Assembly (NCBI GenBank): GCA_002162755.1
Contig: MAAS01000026.1
Location: 51,669 to 115,668, forward strand
Direction: 5' to 3'
DNA length: 64,000 nucleotides
Source of the DNA: Gammaproteobacteria bacterium 50_400_T64
GTDB lineage: Bacteria > Pseudomonadota > Gammaproteobacteria > Pseudomonadales > Porticoccaceae
The notes under the pieces were generated by a model. It was not told where the DNA came from, made no database searches, and worked only from the letters and a program-made list of their open reading frames with translations. Within the stretch, counting starts at the first letter, position 1, and every line of letters begins with the position of its first letter. Positions 37,859-47,135 of this stretch are shown in pieces. The translations under genes were made by a program, and so were the position numbers.

Positions 37859-40288
37859 ATGCTAAAAAATAAAATAACAGCGTGGGTTCAGAGTAAACTT
37901 TTTTCTAATCGTATTTTAATTTTATCGATGTTTTGCCTGGTTACCTTGTTTATGGGCTACCACGCATCTTCATTGCGAATGGAAGCTGGTTTTGAAAAAC
38001 TACTCCCTTTAAAGCATGGATATTTGCAGACGCTTGTCAAGTATAGAGAAGAGTTTGGTAGTGGTAATCAGTTAATTATTGCCCTCACTCAGGATGAAGG
38101 TGATATTTTTAACGCGGAGTTTTTTGCAGCATTAAAAGCGGCGAATGAAGAAGTTTTCTTTTTGCCGGGCGTGGCGCGTCATACTGTGACTTCAATTTTG
38201 ACACCCAATGTACGCTATATCGAATTAGTTGAAGACGGCTTTGCAGGAGGCAATGTTGTGCCTGCGGAATTCCGCCCTACCGATGAGTGGTGGCCGGTAC
38301 TGCGAAATAATATTATTAAGTCGGGCCGTCTTGGCAGTCTAGTCGCCAATGATTTTTCCAGTGCTTTGATTCGAGTTGAATTACTGGATATGGATCCCTC
38401 TACCCGGGAACCCCTGGACTACCAAAAAGTCTCGCAAGACTTAGAAGATAAAATCCGTAATATTGAGACTGACAAGATTAGTGTTCGTATTATTGGTTTC
38501 GCGAAATCTACCGGTGATATCGCTGACGGGGCCAGAGTGGTTATGCTGTTTTTTGGCGCAACCTTTATTTTTACCGGTCTGTTTCTTTATGTGTATACCG
38601 GATCGGTTAAAGCGACTTTATTACCCTTGTTGAGTGGTCTGGTGGCAGTGGTTTGGCAAATGGGTCTGCTGCCTTTGATGGGCTTTAGTCTTGACCCCAT
38701 GAGTATTCTGGTGCCTTTCCTAGTGTTTTCGATTGCAGTTAGCCATGGTATTCAGAAGATTAATGCATGGCTTTGGCAAACTATGTATGGCGGGGTAGAA
38801 GATGACAGGGGTAATCCTGTTGACCCCCCACCAGAAAAAGCCGTTGGTGTCACGGGTATGATTGCTGCCCAGCGGGCATTTCACGCCCTTTTTATTCCCG
38901 GTATTATTGCTTTGATTAGTGATACGGTGGGTTTTTTAACGGTGCTATTAATCGATATCGGTATTATTCAAGAAATGGCGATTGCGGCAACCTTGGGTGT
39001 GGCGTCGATCATCTTTACCAACATGGTGCTGTTGCCTATTCTCCTGTCTTACATTAATCCTAACAATCTTGATAAGTTGCGCGCCAAGCATGAACGGGGT
39101 GAAATTCGCCGTGACAGATGGTGGCGAATGCTAGGTAAGCTGACTCATACCAAGCCTTCGATTATTGTTCTTGTTATATGTGCTTCTCTGACAGTATGGG
39201 GAGGTATTGCCAACAACGATTTGAAGATCGGTGATTCTCAAACGGGTATACCTGAATTGCGGGAGGATGCACGTTACAACGTCGATAGTCGTGTTATCAC
39301 TGAGCGTTTCTCGGTGGGTGTGGATAAACTCAGCCTGGTGATCGAATCACAAGATAATGCCTGTGTCGATTTTGATGTAATGAATGAAATTGATCGTTTT
39401 TCCTGGCATGTGCGCAATTTGCCAGGGGTGAAGTCGGTGAGCTCGTTGGTCGACAACATGAAGGTGATTTTAACGGCGAATAATGAGGGTAGTCCCCGCT
39501 GGTTCGCCCTGTCGCGAAACGCCAGTACCATGTCATCCTCCCTCTATCATATGGGTGCCGGTGGCGATGAGTTTATGGATGCGGCCTGTAAAGCCATGCC
39601 GATGAATATATTTACCATGGATCACAAGGCTGAAACGATAAACTCGATCATTAAGGGTATTGGTACCTTTGAATCGACTCTGCCTCTGGAAAGGTTCAAC
39701 CCGCTATTGGCAACGGGTAATGTTGGTATTATCGCTGCGACGAACGATGCTGTTAAAGACGCACAGCTGCCCATTATGTTTTGGGAATTCTCAGCGATTA
39801 TTGCCTTGACGATTCTTACCTTTAGATCCATTGGCGGTATGCTTTGCATCGTTCTACCGCTAACCATGGTGTCAATACTCTGTTACGCATTAATGGCTAT
39901 TTTGGGTATTGGGCTAAAGGTGAATACTTTGCCAGTTGTTGCTCTCGGTGTGGGAGTGGGTGTCGACTATGCGGTGTATATTTACAGTAAGCTCGGCCAT
40001 TATATTGAGGAGGGTCAAACCATCGAAGAGGCCTTTATCCATGCCATGCACACCACCGGGCGTCCCGTTATTTTCACTGGTGTGGTTCTCGGCGTGGGTG
40101 TTGGTGCGTGGATATTTGCACCCCTCAAGTTCCAGGCCGATATGGGCATTATGTTGACCTTTATGTTTGTCATTAATATGCTGGCGGCAATTATCGTGAT
40201 GCCCGCGCTAGCTCGCTGGTTGCTGGTGCCGAAATACAAGGCTGCCCAGGCGGCTTTAGCCAACGGCGGTGGCTCTAAGGCCCACTAA
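37859..40288 (+). CDS. RND/MMPL family transporter
   Basis: 809 aa, two TM blocks; LPVVALGVGVGVDYAVYIYSKLGHYIEEGQTIEEAFIHAMHTTGRPVIFTG. Confidence 0.92.
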   Translation: MLKNKITAWVQSKLFSNRILILSMFCLVTLFMGYHASSLRMEAGFEKLLPLKHGYLQTLVKYREEFGSGNQLIIALTQDEGDIFNAEFFAALKAANEEVFFLPGVARHTVTSILTPNVRYIELVEDGFAGGNVVPAEFRPTDEWWPVLRNNIIKSGRLGSLVANDFSSALIRVELLDMDPSTREPLDYQKVSQDLEDKIRNIETDKISVRIIGFAKSTGDIADGARVVMLFFGATFIFTGLFLYVYTGSVKATLLPLLSGLVAVVWQMGLLPLMGFSLDPMSILVPFLVFSIAVSHGIQKINAWLWQTMYGGVEDDRGNPVDPPPEKAVGVTGMIAAQRAFHALFIPGIIALISDTVGFLTVLLIDIGIIQEMAIAATLGVASIIFTNMVLLPILLSYINPNNLDKLRAKHERGEIRRDRWWRMLGKLTHTKPSIIVLVICASLTVWGGIANNDLKIGDSQTGIPELREDARYNVDSRVITERFSVGVDKLSLVIESQDNACVDFDVMNEIDRFSWHVRNLPGVKSVSSLVDNMKVILTANNEGSPRWFALSRNASTMSSSLYHMGAGGDEFMDAACKAMPMNIFTMDHKAETINSIIKGIGTFESTLPLERFNPLLATGNVGIIAATNDAVKDAQLPIMFWEFSAIIALTILTFRSIGGMLCIVLPLTMVSILCYALMAILGIGLKVNTLPVVALGVGVGVDYAVYIYSKLGHYIEEGQTIEEAFIHAMHTTGRPVIFTGVVLGVGVGAWIFAPLKFQADMGIMLTFMFVINMLAAIIVMPALARWLLVPKYKAAQAALANGGGSKAH

Positions 40289-40301
40289 CAGTTAGAAGAG
40301 C

Positions 40302-40337
40302 ACAAAAAAGCCCGCTAATTTGGCGGGCTTTTTTGTG
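40302..40337 (+). terminator. Intrinsic terminator after RND gene
   Basis: CACAAAAAAGCCCGC-TAATTTG-GCGGGCTTTTTTGTG. Confidence 0.9.
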
Positions 40338-40487
40338 GGTATTAATGGGGTGTTGTGTTGGTGGCTTTACATGTTGGGTGGCCGAGACGGTATTGCAGGA
40401 ATAAGTCTATGGCGGCTACTGAACTTGTAGCATGCTATTGAGTGTTTTTTTGATACTGAAATAACAGCGTGTTATTTGCAAGAAAGA

Positions 40488-40564
40488 TGGTGCCCCCGGA
40501 GAGATTCGAACTCCCGACCAATCGGTTCGAAGCCGATTACTCTATCCAGCTGAGCTACGGAGGC
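40488..40564 (-). tRNA. tRNA-Arg(TCG), CCA encoded
   Basis: Minus strand GCCTCCGTAGCTCAGCTGGATAGAGTAATCGGCTTCGAACCGATTGGTCGGGAGTTCGAATCTCTCCGGGGGCACCA; anticodon loop CTTCGAA. Confidence 0.95.
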
Positions 40565-40721
40565 GTAGGCGGATCTATAACCCGCCAATCGGCGGGCCGC
40601 TATTGTGCCAGCTTTGGCAGGTAAAAAGCCATCGGATTTTGTCACTTACTGAAAAAGCGCAGGTGTCAATGTACCGCTAAGCTTCTGGTGTTAAGAAGCT
40701 GCCTTATCTGAAATGTTGCGA

Positions 40722-41516
40722 TTATTTACCTTGCCAGTTTGGCTTGCGCTTTTCAGCAAAGGCTGCAGGCCCTTCTTCGAAATCAGCACTGTCTATCAAT
40801 GTTCTTACCGAAGGCAGGCTCATGCAGCCTTGAATGGCCCCCTCCAGTTCTAATTGGTCGAGACTCTGCATAACAGTATTTTTACTGGTGCGGATAGAGA
40901 CGGGCGAGCACTGTAAAATTAATTCGGCCCAGCGTCGAGCTTCAGCCATTAACTCAGACTGGGACACGACAGCATTGACGTAACCGAGAGACATACCCTC
41001 TTCAGCACTTACGTGGCGGCCGGTGAGTATCATGCCCATCGCGGGCTTAAGGCCAATCTGGCGAGGTAGCCGTTGCAGGCCGCCAGCGAGTGCGGCGAGG
41101 CCCACTCGCGGTTCCGGCAGAGCAAACTTGGCATTGTCAGCGGCAATAATTAAGTCGCAGGCCAGGGCGATTTCAAAACCGCCTCCCATGGCGACCCCAT
41201 TAACAGCGGCGATAATGGGTTTGTCGCAATCAAAGCGTGAAGTCAGTCCGGCAAAGCCGGTTTCGGGTGTGCCGCGTTTACTGCCACTGGCATGATATTT
41301 AAGATCATTGCCAGCGCTAAAGGCGCGATTACCGGCACCGGTGAGAATTGCTACCCACTGCTCGGGGTCTTCTGCAAAGTGATTAAAGACCTGTTCCAGC
41401 TCGAAATTGGCGGGTGGGTGGAGGGAGTTCATTACCTCCGGACGATTGATGGTTACGGTGAGTATGTGGCCATCAATTTCGGCACGGCAAAATTCCAAGT
41501 TTTCGTAATTCATCAC
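40722..41516 (-). CDS. Enoyl-CoA hydratase/isomerase family protein
   Basis: AILTGAGNRAFSAGNDLK, AAVNGVAMGGGFEIALACDLIIAADNAKFALPE. Confidence 0.92.
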   Translation of the reverse strand: MMNYENLEFCRAEIDGHILTVTINRPEVMNSLHPPANFELEQVFNHFAEDPEQWVAILTGAGNRAFSAGNDLKYHASGSKRGTPETGFAGLTSRFDCDKPIIAAVNGVAMGGGFEIALACDLIIAADNAKFALPEPRVGLAALAGGLQRLPRQIGLKPAMGMILTGRHVSAEEGMSLGYVNAVVSQSELMAEARRWAELILQCSPVSIRTSKNTVMQSLDQLELEGAIQGCMSLPSVRTLIDSADFEEGPAAFAEKRKPNWQGK

Positions 41517-41617
41517 TCATTTTCCTTATTTATTTATTATTTTTGTGGCGATATATTTTATTGGTGTGTACATGAAACTTGCATCGACGCGATGGGTAGT
41601 GGCCCTTTTAATGCCCG

Positions 41618-42661
41618 TTAAGTAGGAACGGGTGTTGAGCGGTAGTGATACTCGATAACGCCATTTTTTTCGGTCTCAGCCAGATGGCCCGCATCTTCCA
41701 ATAAGTCGCAGTGGCCGATAATTTCCGACATCACCGGTACGATTTGCGTTTTCCAGGCTTTGGGGAAAAGTTCTTTGCCGACGGCCATGGGAGTCATCGG
41801 GCCGTTGGCTTCGAGAATACGGCTGATCTTTAACAGGCGACGATCTGTAGACAGCCCATAAGATTTAATAAGCTCAAGATGGTCTGTAATGGGTGCGCCG
41901 TGGGATGGGTACGTCACACGGGCGGGATAGGGTGCCACTTTGGCCAGGGAGTCCTGATATTGACTCAATACACGGGGTCGTACTTCGCCCTTGTTACGCG
42001 GCATTTGAGAGAGGCAAACAGGGGTAATGTCGGGTAGCAAATGGTCCCCGGAAAAGAACAGCTGCAGCTCTTCCTGCCAATAAACCACCTCGTCAGGGCA
42101 ATGCCCCGGTGTGTGTATGGTTTTCAGATCAAAGCCGGGAATCGCGATGATCTCGTTATCTTTCAACAGGTGATCGGGCTCCATCGGGTGGTAGCCATCG
42201 GCGATTTTAGCCCGACGTAATATGGCTTTGTCGGCCAGTTCCCTGTCGACACCCCACAGGGCGTAGTAATAGAGTTCCAGTTCTTTGCGTTCCGGCGGTG
42301 GGCGCATACGCTCGTTGGTTAGCCACAAGTTTTCGTGGGCCCAGAGTTGGCAGTTGGATAACTCGTGAATGCGCTGGGCCTGGCCGTAATGGTCGGTGTG
42401 GCCGTGAGTGAGCAGGATTCTATCGATGTCCTCTACCTGCAGATCGAGCTCGGCGAGACCGTCATTAAGGGCCTGCCAGGCTTCATCGGTGCAAATTCCG
42501 GTATCGATGAGAATTAATTCATCACCGCTTTGCTCGGGGAAAATAAGGTAGCTATTGATGTCGCCCAGCCCCGGATAGCCGGTAGGCGTGGGGATGCGGC
42601 CAATTCTGCTGGAACTCTCTTTATCACTAAAGCGTTTAACGCCAACTTCTTCTTTGCTCAT
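41618..42661 (-). CDS. MBL-fold metallo-hydrolase
   Basis: ILLTHGHTDHYGQAQ, TIHTPGHCPDEVVYW, FFSGDHLLPDITP. Confidence 0.92.
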   Translation of the reverse strand: MSKEEVGVKRFSDKESSSRIGRIPTPTGYPGLGDINSYLIFPEQSGDELILIDTGICTDEAWQALNDGLAELDLQVEDIDRILLTHGHTDHYGQAQRIHELSNCQLWAHENLWLTNERMRPPPERKELELYYYALWGVDRELADKAILRRAKIADGYHPMEPDHLLKDNEIIAIPGFDLKTIHTPGHCPDEVVYWQEELQLFFSGDHLLPDITPVCLSQMPRNKGEVRPRVLSQYQDSLAKVAPYPARVTYPSHGAPITDHLELIKSYGLSTDRRLLKISRILEANGPMTPMAVGKELFPKAWKTQIVPVMSEIIGHCDLLEDAGHLAETEKNGVIEYHYRSTPVPT

Positions 42662-42781
42662 TTGTTTGTTTTAGCGGCTTACAGGGCCGCTACCCATAAT
42701 TGTCAGCCGACAATGATGACCAAAATTGACGTCAATGGGAAGTCATTCAAAGAGATATCGACGCCCAAAAAGCATTGGGTC

Positions 42782-43525
42782 TTAGATCAGCGAGCGCTGG
42801 CCACCATCGATAACCAGGGTTTCACCGGTTACGAAGCCCGCTTTGGAGGTCGATAAAAAGGCGATCAACTGAGCAATTTCTTCCGCCTCGCCAAAGCGCT
42901 TCATGGGGATGCGCGATATCACTCGTTTTTCCACCTCGGTGCCGCCAAAGTTATCGCCGACCATATCGGTTTTTACAAAGCCCGGGGCTACGCAGATAAC
43001 GCGTATTTGATCCCTTGCCCATTCGCGTGCCAGGGCCCGGGTCAGGCCTTCGATACCGGCTTTTGAGCTGCAATAGGGTGAGTTGTTGGCGACTCCGCTT
43101 GAGCCGTAGGTGGAACCGACATTAATAATGACGCCACCGCCACGGGACTTCATTACCGGCTGTACGGCGCGTGACAGCACCCAGGGGGCGACGAGGTTGA
43201 CGTTGAGCACCTCACGAAAGCGATCGGGGGAGATATCTTTCACCGCTGCGCCCTCGGTAATGCCGGCGTTATTCACCAGTACATCAATACCGCCGTGCAA
43301 GGCGCTGACCTCGTCAACCAATGTTTGCAGGTCGTCATCACTACTGACATCGCCGGTATGCACGCTGGCTTTACCGCCGGCAGTCTCAATCAGTGCTGCT
43401 GTTTCATCGAGCTTGGTTTTATCACGGGCAAAACAAGCGACGCTAAAATCGTATTCAGCCAGGGCGATGGCAATGGCGCGGCCGATGCCTCGGCTGGCAC
43501 CGGTAACGAGTGCAACTTTATTCAT
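42782..43525 (-). CDS. SDR family oxidoreductase (FabG-like)
   Basis: ALVTGASRGIGRAIAIAL, VNNAGITEGA, SPYCSSKAGIEGLTRALA. Confidence 0.92.
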   Translation of the reverse strand: MNKVALVTGASRGIGRAIAIALAEYDFSVACFARDKTKLDETAALIETAGGKASVHTGDVSSDDDLQTLVDEVSALHGGIDVLVNNAGITEGAAVKDISPDRFREVLNVNLVAPWVLSRAVQPVMKSRGGGVIINVGSTYGSSGVANNSPYCSSKAGIEGLTRALAREWARDQIRVICVAPGFVKTDMVGDNFGGTEVEKRVISRIPMKRFGEAEEIAQLIAFLSTSKAGFVTGETLVIDGGQRSLI

Positions 43526-43718
43526 AGTAATTTTCCTTTACAGTAGGTTGTGGGTATCAGTTGATTATTCTTATCGGGGGAAATTTTCGAGGACAATATC
43601 GCACGGCTTAACCAGGCCATAGACAAGCTCGCGGCCCGCGTTGGTTTTTTTCTATTGTTATAGACAATTTTCTTGCCCCGGCTTAGCGGGATAAAATAAA
43701 CACGGCGATCATTAATAT

Positions 43719-43852
43719 TCAGCCCAGCTTGGTGAATTCATTCGCGTTTGATGACTTTAGAACATACTCCGCCATTATTCGGTTGGCGACATCTTGGGGA
43801 AAACCGAGCACACGAATGCCATCGAGAATGTATTCTTTTCCAGGGTTAACCC
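43719..43852 (-). pseudogene. Possible short coding remnant
   Basis: Frame reads RWVNPGKEYILDGIRVLGFPQDVANRIMAEYVLKSSNANEFTKLG* with no start codon; protein-like composition. Confidence 0.25.
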
Positions 43853-43986
43853 ACCTTTATAATAATTAATTGTTTGGGGTTTAGTGCCTTGAGCCAGTCC
43901 TTTAGAATGCTGTGACAGATTTTAAGAGCTATCACCCGTAAGGGATAGCACAAATAACAATATTCTTTTTTCAATAACTAAATAAG

Positions 43987-44937
43987 GTGGAATTAAATAT
44001 GGGTAATTTATTAGCAGGGCAGGTCGCCATCGTCACGGGCGCGGGTCGGGGAATGGGTCGTACACATGCGCTAGCACTAGCAGCAGAGGGCGCAAAAGTT
44101 GTGGTTAATGACCTCGGAGGCTCCGTACTCGGCGCGGGTGATGACGCTAGCCCGGCAGATGATGTGGTGAATGAAATCATCGCCGCTGGTGGCGAGGCTG
44201 TGGCCAATTACGGCAATGTTACCAGCGTGGCCGATGGCGAAAGCATGGTGCAGCAGGCATTGGATGCCTTTGGGCGGCTCGATATTGTGGTCAACAACGC
44301 GGGTAATATCCGCAATCAACTCTTCGTCAAAATGAGTGAGGAAGAGTGGGATAGCGTCATTGCAGTACACCTCAAAGGTTTGTTTTCAGTAACAAGGCAG
44401 GCGGCAGAAATCTTCCGCAAGCAGGGCAGTGGTCGCATTGTGAATACAGCGTCTGAAGCGGGTCTGGGCGGTTATGCCGCCTCGAATTATGCTGCAGCAA
44501 AAGAGGGCATTGTCGGCTTTTCTCGTACCCTGGCTTTAGAGCTTGGGCCCTACAATGTCACTACTAACGCCATTCGCCCTCGTGCCGGTACGCGCATGGC
44601 CGGTGCTGTGGATATGAAAAAGGCGCTGGAAATGGCCCGTGCTGGCAAGTTGCCGCTGCCCGAATTTATGTTTGAAATTGAAGATATGACGGAAGACTCC
44701 GAGACCTTTGCCCCCGAGCAGGTTTCACAATTGGTGGTTTTTCTCTGCACCGAGGCGGCTTCGCATATTAATGGCCGTGACTTTATTGTCGGCGGTGGTG
44801 AAATCACCCTGGTTTCTCTACCCACCAAAGAGCGCAGTATTTTTAGCGATACCCGTTGGACTCAGGAGCAATTACAGGACTTGATGCCGAAGACTTTGGC
44901 TAAAGGGCTGAAAAACCCGGCGGCACCACGCACCTAA
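43987..44937 (+). CDS. SDR family oxidoreductase (multifunctional beta-oxidation/HSD17B4-like)
   Basis: AIVTGAGRGMGRTHALALAAEGAKVVVNDLGGS, VNNAGNIRNQLF, SNYAAAKEGIVGFSRTLALELG. Confidence 0.92.
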   Translation: MELNMGNLLAGQVAIVTGAGRGMGRTHALALAAEGAKVVVNDLGGSVLGAGDDASPADDVVNEIIAAGGEAVANYGNVTSVADGESMVQQALDAFGRLDIVVNNAGNIRNQLFVKMSEEEWDSVIAVHLKGLFSVTRQAAEIFRKQGSGRIVNTASEAGLGGYAASNYAAAKEGIVGFSRTLALELGPYNVTTNAIRPRAGTRMAGAVDMKKALEMARAGKLPLPEFMFEIEDMTEDSETFAPEQVSQLVVFLCTEAASHINGRDFIVGGGEITLVSLPTKERSIFSDTRWTQEQLQDLMPKTLAKGLKNPAAPRT

Positions 44938-44967
44938 TACAGCATTTTTTACAGTTGTCATTATTGA

Positions 44968-44998
44968 AGCGGGTTCAGTGATACTGAGTCCGCTTTTT
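44968..44998 (+). terminator. Probable intrinsic terminator after SDR gene
   Basis: AGCGGGTTCAGT-GAT-ACTGAGTCCGCT followed by TTTT (two G:U wobbles). Confidence 0.55.
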
Positions 44999-47086
44999 AA
45001 TGGACGGCAATTTCTTAAGCGCGGGGTGAACTGCCTCAATTTCGTCGGCGGCTAAACCGGGGCCAGAGGGCGATAGCTGACCGTATTGTGTCAATTGCAC
45101 GGGTGACAGCGGGCCAACAATACTGCCAAGTTCGGATAGCTTGATGCCCGATCGGACGAGGAAGTAGATATAGCTTTGCTGCAGGCAAGTACTGTTGATA
45201 CTTGATGGCTCACTCAGCCCCGCATCAATAGCGGCACAGCTGAGCATGGCATTAAAAAACGTATCGTCAGTTTCTTCATCGGCAGACAGCCATTGGGGTG
45301 CGCCCTGGGTTTTTGCCAGCAATTCTTGTAACGCTGGGGGTATGGCTAGCGCCCTGGGATTAAATGTGTTGAGTTGTATTTGCTGTGGGGTTTGTTGATG
45401 AGAGGTTTGCTCGGGAAGCGTAAAACTCTCGGGCTTCAATGCTCCCAGTTCATCGGGTCTAATGCCCGATAACAGCAGAGCGATGAGTTGTTGTGTTGGC
45501 AGATCTGCTGCAGCGAGTAGCGCTTTGATTTCCCTTTCCTCAAGTTCTCTGACGCTAGTGTCGACAGAGGGCTTGCCTAAAAGTGTGCTCGCACTTTGTT
45601 CCAGGGAGAGGCCCTCATTCCTGGCTTCATCTAATAATTGTGCCTGAGGTATTTGTTTTTCTGGGTTTGCAGCCAGGCGTGAGTCAAGGATGGTGACATA
45701 GTTGGGTGCTGGTGCCTGGTTTTGATTGTCGTCATGAGTACGGCGCAGGAATTCATACAGCCAGACGGCCAGTAAACCCAGTAGCAGCGAGCAGACCGCA
45801 ATAATTCCGGCATCGCGCCAATAGAGGGGGTAAACCGCTGTGTCTGATGCGTAAGCCGGTTCGATAATTTGAATTTGCGGGTATTTTTGCTGCTGCTCAA
45901 TATGCAGATCAGTGATGCGTTGCAGGATGACACGCTTGTGCTCTTCGAGTTGAATCAGCTCTTCTTTCATCGCCTCGTGTGCCGAGAAGCTATTGCTAAA
46001 AGTGAGGGCGGTTTGTTTGTAATCGTCAAGTTGACGTTGCAGTGCAATTTCGGCAATTTTTGCCGCTTGATAGTTACGTGATGCCGTTGCTAGCACGAGG
46101 GATTGACCGGCGGCTTCTTTCTCGGCAAGTGTTTTTTCTATAGCGGCCAATTGCTCGGGAATGGCTTTCATTTCCGGATGCAGGGCCATGTAGTCACGTG
46201 TGTATTTATTATCCAGTTCGGTGAGCTTGTCCTGTAATCGTCTTTGGCGCAGCTGTAAATCAGAGAAGGCGCGTTCATCACTGGGTGCTATCAGCGTTTT
46301 TCCCTGAGCGGCTGCAGCCTGTATGGCGTCAAGTTCGGCTTTCGTGGTGACGCGTTTTTCAAGTGCGGTGTTAAGAGCGTCTGTCAGCCCCTTGAGTTTG
46401 GCGTAAACCTCATTTTCATCTCTGCCTAAAGAGAGGATGTTGTTATTGGCGCGGAACTTTTCGAGTTCTTCGCGCTTGCTGACAACTTCATTTTCTATGC
46501 GGGTTTGCTGCTCTAATAGAGCGCTAGTAGTCTCGGCAACATTTTTTTCAATAGCGTCACGACGCGATTGGGCATAGGTGGCTATGAGGGTGTTGAGCAG
46601 AATTGGGAGTATTTCAGCGTTGTAGCCTTTGGCGCTAATCTCAAGCAAATTGCTTGCGTCGAGTGGCGCAACGCTCAGCATTTTTTGGAATTCGGCACTA
46701 TCGTTTGGTAGTGATCCTGTTGCATATTCTTCGGCACGAAGTTGTGCCAATGTGGTATCTAAGGTCTCTCGGGCGCGCAACAGGTTCTTTTGTATGAGGC
46801 CGTGCTGCAAGCTTGGGTCTGCTATTTCGGCGCCAACCTGGTTGGGCGTAACGGTGAGTAAAACCGCTGAACTCGCATAAATTGCCGGTCGGCTAAAATC
46901 GTAAATTAGGCCCAGGCTGGCACACAATAGGGTGGTGATAAAGAAAATGCGGAAGCGTTGAGATTGATGCCAGGGGATTCTTTTTTTAAAGGGACGAGGG
47001 TAATCAATGTTACCAAACCCTGGGCCTGGCGTGTTGCCGGGATAAGTCCCGGCCGGTTCCGCAAGAGGTAGCTTGTTGCTAGTCAT
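44975..47086 (-). CDS. Wzz/GumC-type chain-length determinant fused to a degenerate tyrosine-recombinase-like C-terminal domain
   Basis: TM1 RIFFITTLLCASLGLIYDF, periplasmic coiled-coil, TM2 GIIAVCSLLLGLLAVWLYEFLRR, then REIKALLAAADLPTQQLIALLLSGIRPDELGALKPESF ... CLQQSYIYFLVRSGIKLSELGSIVGPLSPVQLTQYGQLSP. Confidence 0.75.
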   Translation of the reverse strand: MTSNKLPLAEPAGTYPGNTPGPGFGNIDYPRPFKKRIPWHQSQRFRIFFITTLLCASLGLIYDFSRPAIYASSAVLLTVTPNQVGAEIADPSLQHGLIQKNLLRARETLDTTLAQLRAEEYATGSLPNDSAEFQKMLSVAPLDASNLLEISAKGYNAEILPILLNTLIATYAQSRRDAIEKNVAETTSALLEQQTRIENEVVSKREELEKFRANNNILSLGRDENEVYAKLKGLTDALNTALEKRVTTKAELDAIQAAAAQGKTLIAPSDERAFSDLQLRQRRLQDKLTELDNKYTRDYMALHPEMKAIPEQLAAIEKTLAEKEAAGQSLVLATASRNYQAAKIAEIALQRQLDDYKQTALTFSNSFSAHEAMKEELIQLEEHKRVILQRITDLHIEQQQKYPQIQIIEPAYASDTAVYPLYWRDAGIIAVCSLLLGLLAVWLYEFLRRTHDDNQNQAPAPNYVTILDSRLAANPEKQIPQAQLLDEARNEGLSLEQSASTLLGKPSVDTSVRELEEREIKALLAAADLPTQQLIALLLSGIRPDELGALKPESFTLPEQTSHQQTPQQIQLNTFNPRALAIPPALQELLAKTQGAPQWLSADEETDDTFFNAMLSCAAIDAGLSEPSSINSTCLQQSYIYFLVRSGIKLSELGSIVGPLSPVQLTQYGQLSPSGPGLAADEIEAVHPALKKLPSIKKRTQYH
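45010..45560 (-). other. Integrase-like domain within the Wzz-like protein
   Basis: Arg of GIRPDEL at 45460-45462; degenerate HxxR box STCLQQS near 45195; Tyr of LTQYGQL near 45083; Arg-to-Tyr spacing about 126 aa. Confidence 0.6.
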
Positions 47087-47135
47087 TCCTCATCCCTGTT
47101 GTTCGCATTGCATTGGTTGCTTAATTTTACAGCGT

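Noticed and set aside
40488-40564. tRNA-Arg as an integration site for a genomic island
   Set aside because: No integrase gene or repeated tRNA 3' end (att-like copy) recognised in the flanking sequence.
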